Of a DNA stretch of 64,000 nt, positions 53,922 through 62,017 are shown in pieces. A program made the position numbers and the translations under genes. A model generated the notes under the pieces. It saw only the letters and a program-made list of their open reading frames with translations, did no database searches and was not told the DNA's origin. The stretch comes from Planctomycetota bacterium (GTDB lineage: Bacteria > Planctomycetota > GCA-002687715): assembly GCA_009691765.1 (NCBI GenBank), contig SIAO01000002.1, forward strand, positions 64,467-128,466, written 5' to 3'. Numbering within the stretch: the stretch's first letter is position 1; each line of letters starts with the position of its first letter.

Positions 53922-56105
53922 ATGCGCGGCTTCGTGTTTGTGTTCGCGCTGCTGCTCAGTGCCTTACCGCTTTGTGGGCAACACAGCGCTGATGTTCCTG
54001 AGTGCCCGAGGCGGCCGGTGATCGACGGCGTGATCACACCGGACGAATGGGACAGCGCCACGCGCATCAGCGACTTTCGCCAAGTGGAACCGGTCGAAGG
54101 TGGCGAGCCCAGCGAGAGAACGGTGCTGTGGTTGTGCGCTGACGCTGACTCGCTGTACATCGCAGTGCAGTGCTTCGATTCCGAACCCGAGAAGATTATC
54201 GCCACGCTGCAACGTCGCGACGCCAATCTCGATCCCGACGATCGCATCGAAATCATCCTCGACACGTTTCTCGACAAGCGCAACGCGTATTTCATTCAGC
54301 TCGGTGCAGGCGGATCGCGTGGTGACGCGCTCATCGGCAACAACGGCACGCAGTTCTCGAAAGACTGGGACGGCATCTGGGAAGGCGCCGTGTCGCGCAA
54401 CAGCGAGGGCTGGATGGCCGAGTTCGCGCTGCCCGCTGCGTCATTTTCCATGAGTGCCGATCACCGCAGCTTCGGCTTCAACATTGAGCGCACCATCAAA
54501 CGCAAGAATGAAGAAATCCGCTGGGCCAACCCTTCGCGCCGCTGGCGTTTCTTCACTCCGGTGTCCGCTGGAATCATCAACGGACTCGAACGCCTCGACC
54601 AAGGGCATGGCTTGGACATCCGCCCGTACGTGAAAGCCCGCGCCACCCGCGATTGGATGGACCAGACGAGTCACTCGTCCCTCGATTTGGGCTTCGACGC
54701 ACGCTGGCGCATCAACAGCGCATTGACTGCAACATTCACAGTGAATACCGACTTCGCCGAAACCGAAGTGGACTCGCGCGTCATCAACCTCGAACGCTTT
54801 CCGGTGTTCTTTCCTGAGAAGCGCGATTTCTTCTTGGAAGATGTTTCGATCTTTGCTTTCGGCGGCCTCGGTGGAATGCGGGGCGCTCTAGGCGATCCCG
54901 TTCCGCTGTTCACTCGCAGCATCGGGCTTGCCGCTGACGGACGCACTGTGCCAATCCTCGGTGGCGTGCGCGTCACGGGGCGCATGAATGACTGGAACAT
55001 TGGCGTGCTCGATGTGCAACTGGATTCGATCGCAGGACTGCCTGGTGGCAACATCGGTGTCGCGCGCATCTCTCGCAACATCCTCGAAGAATCGACTGTG
55101 GGCATTCTGGCGACCGGCGGCGATCCCGCTTCGCTCGGACGCGACGCCATGGCCGGAGCCGATTTCACTTGGCGCATCAGCGACTTCCTCGGCGACAAAG
55201 TGCTGAAGGCCGATTTCTTTGCGCTCGGGACTTTTCCAGATTCCACTCTCTTCACCGCCGACGAGGATTTCGGTTGGGCCTTGGGCGCAAAGCTCACCTA
55301 CCCCAATGACATCGTCTTCGCAGAATTGTCGTGGCGCGAAATCTCCGAGTCCTTCGACCCTGCTCTTGGCTTCAGCCCGCGCCAAGGCGTGCGCCGCCTA
55401 CTCGCAGGTTTTGAATACCGCCCACGCCTCGGCACCAACATTCGCCGCCTCGAGTTTGGCATTCAACCCGATGTGTGGCTGTGGCGGGACACAGGTGAGG
55501 TGCAATCGGCCACTATCGAGTTCAAACCCATTGGCATCGAGCTCGAATCCGAAGACGAATTCGCTTTGGTCATTGCGCCTGAATGGTCCGGCTTGCGCGA
55601 GCCCTTCGAAATCTATGAGGGTGTCATCATCCCGCCGGGGTTGTACGACTTCGTCAACGCCGGGGTCGAGTTCTCCAGCAGCAATTCGCGCGCGTTGCGC
55701 TGCGAGGGCGGTGCTGTCTTTGGCACTTTCTATGGCGGGCACGCCACGCGCATCGGTGGCGAACTGGAATACCGCCCTGGTTCCGGTCTGCTCTTCGCAC
55801 TTGGCGCCGAACACGACAGCGTCACCTTGCCGCAAGGTAATTTCAGCGTTGCTCTCGCAAGTCTGCGCACAGAAGTGCAATTCAGCCCAAATGTCTCTTG
55901 GATGAACTTCGTGCAATACGACACCGAGTCGCGCAGCATCGGCATCAATAGCCGCCTGCACTGGTCCCTGCGTGACGGTGACGACGCCTATCTCGTGCTG
56001 AACCAAGGCTTGCAAGAGCGCGACATTCTGAGCCCCAACGTCAGTGGTTTCGAACCCACCACCACCAACCTCGCCTTGAAGCTCGCACTCACTTTTCGCT
56101 TCTGA
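53922..56105 (+). CDS. DUF5916 outer-membrane-type protein with N-terminal CBM9-like domain
   Basis: 727 residues with a signal peptide (MRGFVFVFALLLSALPLCGQ). Residues ~30-195 are a carbohydrate-binding-family-9-like domain: RRPVIDGVITPDEWDSATRI, TVLWLCADADSLYIAVQCFD, DPDDRIEIILDTF and WMAEFALPAASF. The DUF5916 part follows, with LTATFTVNTDFAETEVDSRV, NLERFPVFFPEKRDFFLED near 290 and a long beta-strand-rich C terminus that ends in LALKLALTFRF, a barrel-like aromatic C terminus. Predicted to be a beta-barrel in the outer membrane; role unknown. It starts 3 bases after ispH. Confidence 0.87.
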   Translation: MRGFVFVFALLLSALPLCGQHSADVPECPRRPVIDGVITPDEWDSATRISDFRQVEPVEGGEPSERTVLWLCADADSLYIAVQCFDSEPEKIIATLQRRDANLDPDDRIEIILDTFLDKRNAYFIQLGAGGSRGDALIGNNGTQFSKDWDGIWEGAVSRNSEGWMAEFALPAASFSMSADHRSFGFNIERTIKRKNEEIRWANPSRRWRFFTPVSAGIINGLERLDQGHGLDIRPYVKARATRDWMDQTSHSSLDLGFDARWRINSALTATFTVNTDFAETEVDSRVINLERFPVFFPEKRDFFLEDVSIFAFGGLGGMRGALGDPVPLFTRSIGLAADGRTVPILGGVRVTGRMNDWNIGVLDVQLDSIAGLPGGNIGVARISRNILEESTVGILATGGDPASLGRDAMAGADFTWRISDFLGDKVLKADFFALGTFPDSTLFTADEDFGWALGAKLTYPNDIVFAELSWREISESFDPALGFSPRQGVRRLLAGFEYRPRLGTNIRRLEFGIQPDVWLWRDTGEVQSATIEFKPIGIELESEDEFALVIAPEWSGLREPFEIYEGVIIPPGLYDFVNAGVEFSSSNSRALRCEGGAVFGTFYGGHATRIGGELEYRPGSGLLFALGAEHDSVTLPQGNFSVALASLRTEVQFSPNVSWMNFVQYDTESRSIGINSRLHWSLRDGDDAYLVLNQGLQERDILSPNVSGFEPTTTNLALKLALTFRF

Positions 56106-56166
56106 CCAAGATCAAGCGGCGAAAGTCGGCGCGAACTGGCGCGTAGAAAGCCCAGGAGATCCTGAC

Positions 56167-56934
56167 ATGCGCTGTTTAGCCCTGTGCCTTGCGCTGCTCG
56201 CCGTTGCTGTTGCTCAACAGAGTGTGCCTGCACCAAGTGCAGCGGATCCCCTGCTCATCTTGCGCGAGCTTCCCCGCAAGGCGGACACCGCGACGAAGGT
56301 TGCGGCACTGCGCGGCGTAGCTCTGTTGCAAGACGACACGGTGGTGGCACTCGTGCAACGTCACGCGCAAGACGAAGACGCCGCAGTGCGCAAATTGGCC
56401 ATTCAAGTGCTTCGCTATTCCCCCGTTGACAAGGCTGAGGCCGCCCTCGTAACGCTCTTGGATGACCACGAATTAAATAAGGACGAAACGCTGCACGCGG
56501 AGTTATTGATGGCCTTGGGACAGCGCGGCAATCCCAAGATGGTGAAATTGCTTGGCGACGGCATTTGGGACACACGCAAAGGCGTGCCGCAAGCGCGTAT
56601 GCTCGCGCTCAGTCACATTCGCTGCAAAGAAAGCATTGACTGCCTCGTAGATTCCCTCAGTCTTGGCATAACGGGCGGAGGACGGAAAGACGAGAAGGGA
56701 CCTGAGCGCAAGGCCATTAACACCGCATTGACCAGTCTCAGCGGAGAAAGTTTCGCCACAGAACACGAATGGCGCCAATGGTGGAAAGCGGCACGGCCCA
56801 AGTTCACGCCCAGTGCCACACCGCGCTTCCAAGACGACAAGCAGCAACAACAATGGGAGAAGCTCTGGAGCAACCCATTCCTGCAAGCCGAGCGCAAGGC
56901 TGAACGCAAAGCCAAAAACGACAAAGGAAACTGA
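56167..56934 (+). CDS. Secreted HEAT-repeat protein
   Basis: 255 residues with AGGAGA about 6 bases before ATG 56167 and a signal peptide (MRCLALCLALLAVAVAQQ). Helical HEAT-type repeats cover ~30-165 (ATKVAALRGVALLQDDTVVA, DAAVRKLAIQVLRYSPVDKA, LHAELLMALGQRGNPKMVKL). The C-terminal tail is Lys/Glu/Arg-rich (AERKAERKAKNDKGN). Predicted to be a periplasmic scaffold. The M28 peptidase gene begins 41 bases after its stop. Confidence 0.8.
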   Translation: MRCLALCLALLAVAVAQQSVPAPSAADPLLILRELPRKADTATKVAALRGVALLQDDTVVALVQRHAQDEDAAVRKLAIQVLRYSPVDKAEAALVTLLDDHELNKDETLHAELLMALGQRGNPKMVKLLGDGIWDTRKGVPQARMLALSHIRCKESIDCLVDSLSLGITGGGRKDEKGPERKAINTALTSLSGESFATEHEWRQWWKAARPKFTPSATPRFQDDKQQQQWEKLWSNPFLQAERKAERKAKNDKGN

Positions 56935-56975
56935 GCGCGGATTCACACTGCGCGCTGGCTCTATGATGGCCGCGC

Positions 56976-58589
56976 ATGCGCAGCCTCATCAGCCTCATTC
57001 TCTTCGCCGCCGTTTGCGCGGCACAAGTGCCCATCTCCGTCACGAACGTGGAAGGGCTCATCACGGTGGACGCCATCGCGGGCCCGCTGGAGTTCCTTTC
57101 ATCGGACGCACTTGAAGGCCGTGGTGTCGGTTCGCGCGGCGATCGCCTTGCGCGCGACTACATCGCGAGCACCTTGCGCCTGATGGGTTGCACCAGCGCT
57201 CTCGCGGACGGCGGTTTCCAGCAGCCCGTTCCTATCGTGGGCATCCGCTCGTCCCTCGACGCACCTGTGACGCTCAGCGGTCCCAAAGGCACCCTTGTCG
57301 CGCGCTCGCCGGAAGAGTTCACGCTCTGGGCATCGCGCCCCGACGCGCAAAGTGTTTGGCGCGAAGCGGAAGTGGTGTTCATCGGCTACGGGATCGAAGC
57401 GCCGGAATTTCAATGGGACGACTACAAGGGCTGCGACCTCGCTGGCAAGGTGGCGTTGGTCATGAACAACGACCCGTCGTCAGATCCTGCGTTGTTCGCG
57501 GGCTCCACGCGGCTCTATTACGGGCGCTGGTCTTACAAATATGAGCAAAGTGCGAGGCGTGGCGCCATCGGCACCATTGTCATTCACACCACGCCATCCG
57601 CCGGTTATCCCTTTCAAGTGATTCAGGCCGGGCATGGTCAAGAACACTTTTATTTGCCTTTCAACGACCGCACCGCGTTGCCGGTGCAATCGTGGTGTTC
57701 TGAGGACGCGGCCAAAGCGCTGTGCACACTCGGTGGTTTCGATTTGGACACGCTGCGCACTGCGGCGGAAACCCGCGAGTTCAAACCCGTGCCCTTGGGT
57801 GTGCGCGTCTCGACGACGCTGAACAACACCGTGCGCGAACTGGCCAGTGGCAATGTGGTGGCGCGCTGGGAAGGCTCAGACCCTGAATTGAAACAACAGC
57901 ACGTGGTGGTGTCTGCGCACTTCGACCACTTGGGCATCGGGACCGAAAAGAATGGCGACGCCATCTACAACGGCGCGCTCGACAATGCTTCTGGCTGCGC
58001 AGCGATGCTGGCCTTGGCACGCGCAATCACGGCGCTGCCCGAGCGCCCGAAGCGCAGCATCATCTTCACTTCGGTCACGGCAGAAGAATCTGGGCTCCTC
58101 GGCTCGGAGTATTTCGCAACTCATCCGCCTGTGCCGGTGAAATCCATCGTGGCCAACTACAACATCGATGGCATCAACATCTGGGGACGCACCAAGGACC
58201 TCGCCATGGTGGGCTACGGCAAAAACTCGCTGACAGCATTAGCCGCGGAAGTAGCGGCGCGTCGCGGACGCACCTTCGAAGCCGATCCTGAAGGCGACAA
58301 GGGCATGTTCTATCGCTCCGATCACTTCAACTTTGCGCGCGTCGGCGTCCCCTGCGCCTACTTCAAAGCTGGCAGCGACTTCTTCGAGGATGGCGAAAAG
58401 CGCCGCCGCGTGAAACAGGCCTACACCACCTTTCACTATCACCAGCCCAGCGATCAAATGGATGCTCGCTGGCATCTCGATGGCGCGGTGGATGACTTGC
58501 GCCTGATGCTCGAATGTCTGCTGCGCACGGCCCAAGATCCAGCGGTGCCTTCGTGGACCAAGGGTGACGAGTTCGAAAAGGCGCGATGA
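56976..58589 (+). CDS. Secreted M28 family zinc aminopeptidase
   Basis: 537 residues with a signal peptide (MRSLISLILFAAVCAAQ). The di-zinc M28 site is readable: VSAHFDHLGIGTE near 312 (His and Asp), YNGALDNASGCAAMLAL near 330 (bridging Asp), TAEESGLLGSEYF near 370 (catalytic Glu then ligand Glu), YNIDGINIWGR near 390 (Asp) and FHYHQPSDQMD near 488 (last His). A PA-type insert lies between ~130 and 260. It removes N-terminal residues from peptides outside the cytoplasm. TATGAT ends 8 bases before the ATG. It overlaps the cytochrome gene by 4 bases. Confidence 0.93.
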   Translation: MRSLISLILFAAVCAAQVPISVTNVEGLITVDAIAGPLEFLSSDALEGRGVGSRGDRLARDYIASTLRLMGCTSALADGGFQQPVPIVGIRSSLDAPVTLSGPKGTLVARSPEEFTLWASRPDAQSVWREAEVVFIGYGIEAPEFQWDDYKGCDLAGKVALVMNNDPSSDPALFAGSTRLYYGRWSYKYEQSARRGAIGTIVIHTTPSAGYPFQVIQAGHGQEHFYLPFNDRTALPVQSWCSEDAAKALCTLGGFDLDTLRTAAETREFKPVPLGVRVSTTLNNTVRELASGNVVARWEGSDPELKQQHVVVSAHFDHLGIGTEKNGDAIYNGALDNASGCAAMLALARAITALPERPKRSIIFTSVTAEESGLLGSEYFATHPPVPVKSIVANYNIDGINIWGRTKDLAMVGYGKNSLTALAAEVAARRGRTFEADPEGDKGMFYRSDHFNFARVGVPCAYFKAGSDFFEDGEKRRRVKQAYTTFHYHQPSDQMDARWHLDGAVDDLRLMLECLLRTAQDPAVPSWTKGDEFEKAR

Positions 58590-60496
58590 CTCGACGCGGG
58601 CGCGTGTTGTTGTGTGTTGCGCTGGGCGCAGTGCTGCTCTGCGGCACGCTGCTGCTACGCGCTGCCGCCGAACGCACACTGACTGCGCCTATTGATTTCA
58701 GCTCCACGGCCTACGCAGGCTCTGCGGCCTGCCAGCAATGCCACAGCGACCGTCATGCGAGTTGGTCGCGCACTTTCCATCGCACCATGACGCAAGAAGC
58801 CACGCCCGAAAGCGTGGAGGGCGTTTTTGATGGACGCGAGCTGAGCTTCGAAGGCCAGCCCGTGCGGCTGCGCCGCGAAGGCCCGCTGCACAGTTTCGAA
58901 TATCTCGACAAGCCCGGTGGCACTGCGGTGCGTTCGCTGCCTATCGTGCGCACCGTGGGTTCACGGCGCTACCAGCAGTACCTGGTGAGCGATCCAACGG
59001 CGCAAGACAACAGTTTGTGGCGCGCTCCTTTGCTGTGGCACATCGAAGAGCGCCGCTGGATGCACTTGAACGGTGCATTTCTCGGGCATGACGGCATGCC
59101 CTTCGACAAGCATCTGACTCTCTGGAATCAGAATTGCATCTTCTGCCACAACACCGGCGCTGCGCCACGTGCCACCAACATCGCCGACCTGCAAGCACGC
59201 GAGTCCAAGGGCGAAAGCGTAGATGTGGAACAAGACTTGCGCTTCCGTTCGCAAGTCGCCGAATTGGGCATCGGCTGTGAAGCGTGCCACGGACCGGGCG
59301 CAGAGCATGTGCAACGACAGACTTCGTGGGCGGCAACCATGGGCGACCGAACGCTCGATGTGTCGATCATCAACCCGCGCAAACTCTCGCCCGAGCGCTC
59401 CACCGATGTCTGCGCTCAATGCCACGCGGGCAGAGTGCCGCGCCAAGAAGTGGCCATGTTGGACTGGCTTGTCACCGGTCACCCTTTCCGTCCAGGCGAC
59501 AACTTGCAGGAGCACGTGAACTTCATCCGCAAAGACACGCCTGTGCCAGGGCGCGGCTCCGACGACCCGCTGTTCTCGTTGCGCTTCTGGAATGACGGCA
59601 CGCCGCGCTTGAGCGCTTATGAAGCGCAAGGGCTGACGGCTTCGCGCTGTGCTGAAGGCGGACTCACCTGCATCGATTGCCATTCCATGCACGCGGGCGA
59701 CCCCAAGGGCATGATCCTGCCCTCGAAGCGCACAGCCGCAGCGTGCGCGCGTTGTCACCAAGACATCACCCGCGACGCCGCTGCGCACAGCCTGAAAACT
59801 GCAGGCTGTGCATCCACCGATTGCTACGAGTGCCACATGCCGCGCATGGTTTATGGCGTGATGGACATCCACCGCAGCCACAAGATTGAACGGCCCGACC
59901 CCGCTGGCGCCACTGCAACCGGCCGCCCCGACGCATGCACCAATTGCCACATGGATCGCTCGCCATCGTGGGCAGCCGAACAGTTGCGCGCACACGGAGC
60001 GAAAGCACTCAGCGCCGACAAGCCGCGTGCGGATGGCGCTTCCATCGAACACGCAGACGGTGCGGCCAGCTTGCATGCCGGTGACGCGCTGCGCCGCGCA
60101 GTCGCAGCCCGTCTCGCAGGCAACAAGGCGACAGCTTTGCGCCCCGAGCAACGCGCTTGGATGGTGCCGCATCTGCTCATCACGCTCAGCGATGGATGGC
60201 CGAGTGTGCGCTTTCAAGCGTGGCGCAGTTTGCGTGCGCTGGATAGCGAACTGCGCGCAGCAGGCATCGTCGACGGCTGGGGCGAGGCACTGACGCGCTT
60301 CGATCCTCAAGGACCACGCGAGCAGCGCCGTGCGGTGCAAGACGAACTCTTGGCCGCTTGGTCACGCGCGGACAAGCGAGCGATTCCGCAACCGCCCGCC
60401 TCGCTCCTTCTCGACAGCACTTTGATGCCGCGCCTCGAATTGATCCGTGTGCTGCTCGCCCTTCAAGTCGGGCGCATCATCGACATCGGCGAGTGA
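58586..60496 (+). CDS. Eight-haem c-type cytochrome
   Basis: 636 residues. An N-terminal membrane anchor (VLLCVALGAVLLCGTLLLRA) is followed by eight CxxCH sites, with first Cys at residues 49 (CQQCH), 184 (CIFCH), 231 (CEACH), 276 (CAQCH), 362 (CIDCH), 387 (CARCH), 413 (CYECH) and 451 (CTNCH). After the last haem come ~180 residues of helical, repeat-like sequence. Such proteins carry electrons or reduce small nitrogen or sulfur compounds in the periplasm; no specific catalytic signature (for example a CxxCK haem) is seen. Translationally coupled to the M28 peptidase gene. Ends 7 bases before the convergent queF stop. Confidence 0.9.
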   Translation: MTRRGRVLLCVALGAVLLCGTLLLRAAAERTLTAPIDFSSTAYAGSAACQQCHSDRHASWSRTFHRTMTQEATPESVEGVFDGRELSFEGQPVRLRREGPLHSFEYLDKPGGTAVRSLPIVRTVGSRRYQQYLVSDPTAQDNSLWRAPLLWHIEERRWMHLNGAFLGHDGMPFDKHLTLWNQNCIFCHNTGAAPRATNIADLQARESKGESVDVEQDLRFRSQVAELGIGCEACHGPGAEHVQRQTSWAATMGDRTLDVSIINPRKLSPERSTDVCAQCHAGRVPRQEVAMLDWLVTGHPFRPGDNLQEHVNFIRKDTPVPGRGSDDPLFSLRFWNDGTPRLSAYEAQGLTASRCAEGGLTCIDCHSMHAGDPKGMILPSKRTAAACARCHQDITRDAAAHSLKTAGCASTDCYECHMPRMVYGVMDIHRSHKIERPDPAGATATGRPDACTNCHMDRSPSWAAEQLRAHGAKALSADKPRADGASIEHADGAASLHAGDALRRAVAARLAGNKATALRPEQRAWMVPHLLITLSDGWPSVRFQAWRSLRALDSELRAAGIVDGWGEALTRFDPQGPREQRRAVQDELLAAWSRADKRAIPQPPASLLLDSTLMPRLELIRVLLALQVGRIIDIGE

Positions 60497-60503
60497 CGCG
60501 GCT

Positions 60504-60857
60504 TCAGCGCTTCTTGCGCTCGTAGCTCGCTTCGATGTTGGAGCGAATGCCACCGCGGCCAGTCCACTCAGTGCGCAGCACCATCCAGCGCGGCTTCGTG
60601 GCAGCAACGAGATCTTCAAGCAAGCGGTTGGTGACATCCTCGTAGAAGATGCCTTTGTTGCGAAAGCTCTGGTAGTAGAGCTTCAGGCTCTTCAGCTCGA
60701 CGCAAGACTTGTCCGCCACATAGCGCAGCACGACGCGGCCGAAATCCGGATGCCCCGTTTTGGGGCACACCGACGTGAACTCCTCCGCGATGTGCTCGAT
60801 CACGAAATCGCGCTTCGGATGCGGGTTCGGAAATACTTCCAGCAAGGCCTTGGTCAT
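60504..60857 (-). CDS. queF: NADPH-dependent 7-cyano-7-deazaguanine reductase (QueF, short type)
   Basis: 117 residues from ATG 60857 ([20 protein letters not shown]); a TTG two codons upstream is less likely. The catalytic Cys31 is in [15 protein letters not shown] with Asp38, and the QueF motif [18 protein letters not shown] follows near 56. It reduces preQ0 to preQ1 in queuosine synthesis, in the cytoplasm. The short length fits the unimodular YkvM type. TACAGT ends 6 bases before the ATG, so there is no room for a preQ1 riboswitch in a leader. Confidence 0.96.
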   Translation of the reverse strand: MTKALLEVFPNPHPKRDFVIEHIAEEFTSVCPKTGHPDFGRVVLRYVADKSCVELKSLKLYYQSFRNKGIFYEDVTNRLLEDLVAATKPRWMVLRTEWTGRGGIRSNIEASYERKKR

Positions 60858-60863
60858 GGCCAA

Positions 60864-60869
60864 ACTGTA
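60864..60869 (-). promoter_or_regulatory. Leaderless-type -10 element TACAGT
   Basis: On the minus strand TACAGT ends exactly 6 bases before ATG 60857 of queF. No Shine-Dalgarno sequence is present; the promoter lies between queF and the upstream lamin-tail gene, so queF can be transcribed separately. Confidence 0.5.
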
Positions 60870-60903
60870 GCCGCCTAGCGCGCGGTCGCCACCTTCCGTG
60901 AAA

Positions 60904-61830
60904 TTAGAAGGTCGTTTCGTCCACTGCTGCGGGGCCCACGAGATTCACGCCGTCGATGACCACGCATGTAGCTTCGATGAAGAACCCCGCAGGCATGCCT
61001 GTAGAAGCGAACGCGAAATTGCCGCCGCCATCAAGGAGTCCGTGGAATGGAGATCCGGGAATCAGAGGCTGCATGATCTGCGGCAGCACGTCGAAGCCAA
61101 CACCGAAGAACGGGCCAGAACCATTGGGCGTGAAGTTCTGGAAGGAGTAGACGGCGTAGAACTCGGCGTTCGGACGAGCGGGGAAAGTGCTGATGCTGAC
61201 GGCAATGTTGCCGACGCTCGGCGAAGTCACCACCATGCTCACTGCTGGAGTCGGAGGCGGGAATGCCTGGCCGGGGTTTAGCGCGCAACCCGTTGGGCCT
61301 GTGGCCACAACGGCCCAGTCACCAGCGGTGTTGGTGTCCGTAATGTTGATGCGACGCACGTTGTTGCCGGTCGTGGCAATGATGCCAGCCCAAGTTGTGC
61401 CAGCAGGCAAGTTGGGAGAAGCGGCGCCACCATACGGATTGCGAAATACATAGTCCACGCCAACGCCAGCAGCGTTTTTCAGCACTATCTCGACGCCAGC
61501 CATGTCAGTCCAGCTGTAATTGAAACCTACATAGCTTGAACAACCGCCCACGGTGCCCGTGGCGCTGTCATGTTTCGCGAGGAATCCCTGCGCACCGATC
61601 ATGGTGCCCGCGGGGAAAGTGAACAGCGTCTCCGCAGTGAGCACCGTAGCGGCCGATGTGCGCACCCAGCTCTGCAAGGTCCAGCCGCCAATGTTGACGG
61701 CCGTGGAACCGACATTCAGCAGCTCGATGAAGTCTGGCGTGCTGGTGTCGATTTCATTGATGAGCACCTGCGCGGGCAGGCATGCGGTAGAGAGAGCGAG
61801 GACAAGAACTACAACATAGATACGGAGCAT
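60904..61830 (-). CDS. Secreted lamin-tail-domain protein
   Basis: 308 residues from ATG 61830, preceded by GGAGG at about 6 bases. Signal peptide [21 protein letters not shown]. Residues ~22-130 are a lamin-tail-like (LTD) Ig fold: [51 protein letters not shown]. The rest ([20 protein letters not shown] to [11 protein letters not shown]) resembles secreted planctomycete beta domains of unknown role. Probably surface-exposed or exported. Confidence 0.88.
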   Translation of the reverse strand: MLRIYVVVLVLALSTACLPAQVLINEIDTSTPDFIELLNVGSTAVNIGGWTLQSWVRTSAATVLTAETLFTFPAGTMIGAQGFLAKHDSATGTVGGCSSYVGFNYSWTDMAGVEIVLKNAAGVGVDYVFRNPYGGAASPNLPAGTTWAGIIATTGNNVRRINITDTNTAGDWAVVATGPTGCALNPGQAFPPPTPAVSMVVTSPSVGNIAVSISTFPARPNAEFYAVYSFQNFTPNGSGPFFGVGFDVLPQIMQPLIPGSPFHGLLDGGGNFAFASTGMPAGFFIEATCVVIDGVNLVGPAAVDETTF

Positions 61831-61948
61831 AGAAGGCCTCCGAAACAACACAGTGAATTGGGTGATGGGTTCGCGAGAGAGACTATCAGGACGGCCACGA
61901 ACGGAGCAAATCAAAGCTGGCAATCGATCCCAACAGCCTCAAATCCCG

Positions 61949-61982
61949 AAAAAAAGCGCCGATCGGAGCAAGTCCGACCGAC
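61949..61982 (-). terminator. Rho-independent terminator of the glutamine synthetase gene
   Basis: On the minus strand a 10-bp stem (61973-61982 with 61958-61967, two G-T pairs) around a 5-base loop is followed by GC and seven T (61949-61955). It lies about 35 bases beyond the glutamine synthetase stop at 62018. Confidence 0.8.
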
Positions 61983-62017
61983 GCAACGCCTCCCCAGAGG
62001 CTTTCGCCAACACCCTC

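Noticed and set aside
60858-60903. preQ1 riboswitch before queF
   Set aside because: Only 46 bases separate queF from the upstream gene and a TACAGT-N6-ATG promoter leaves no leader to hold a riboswitch.
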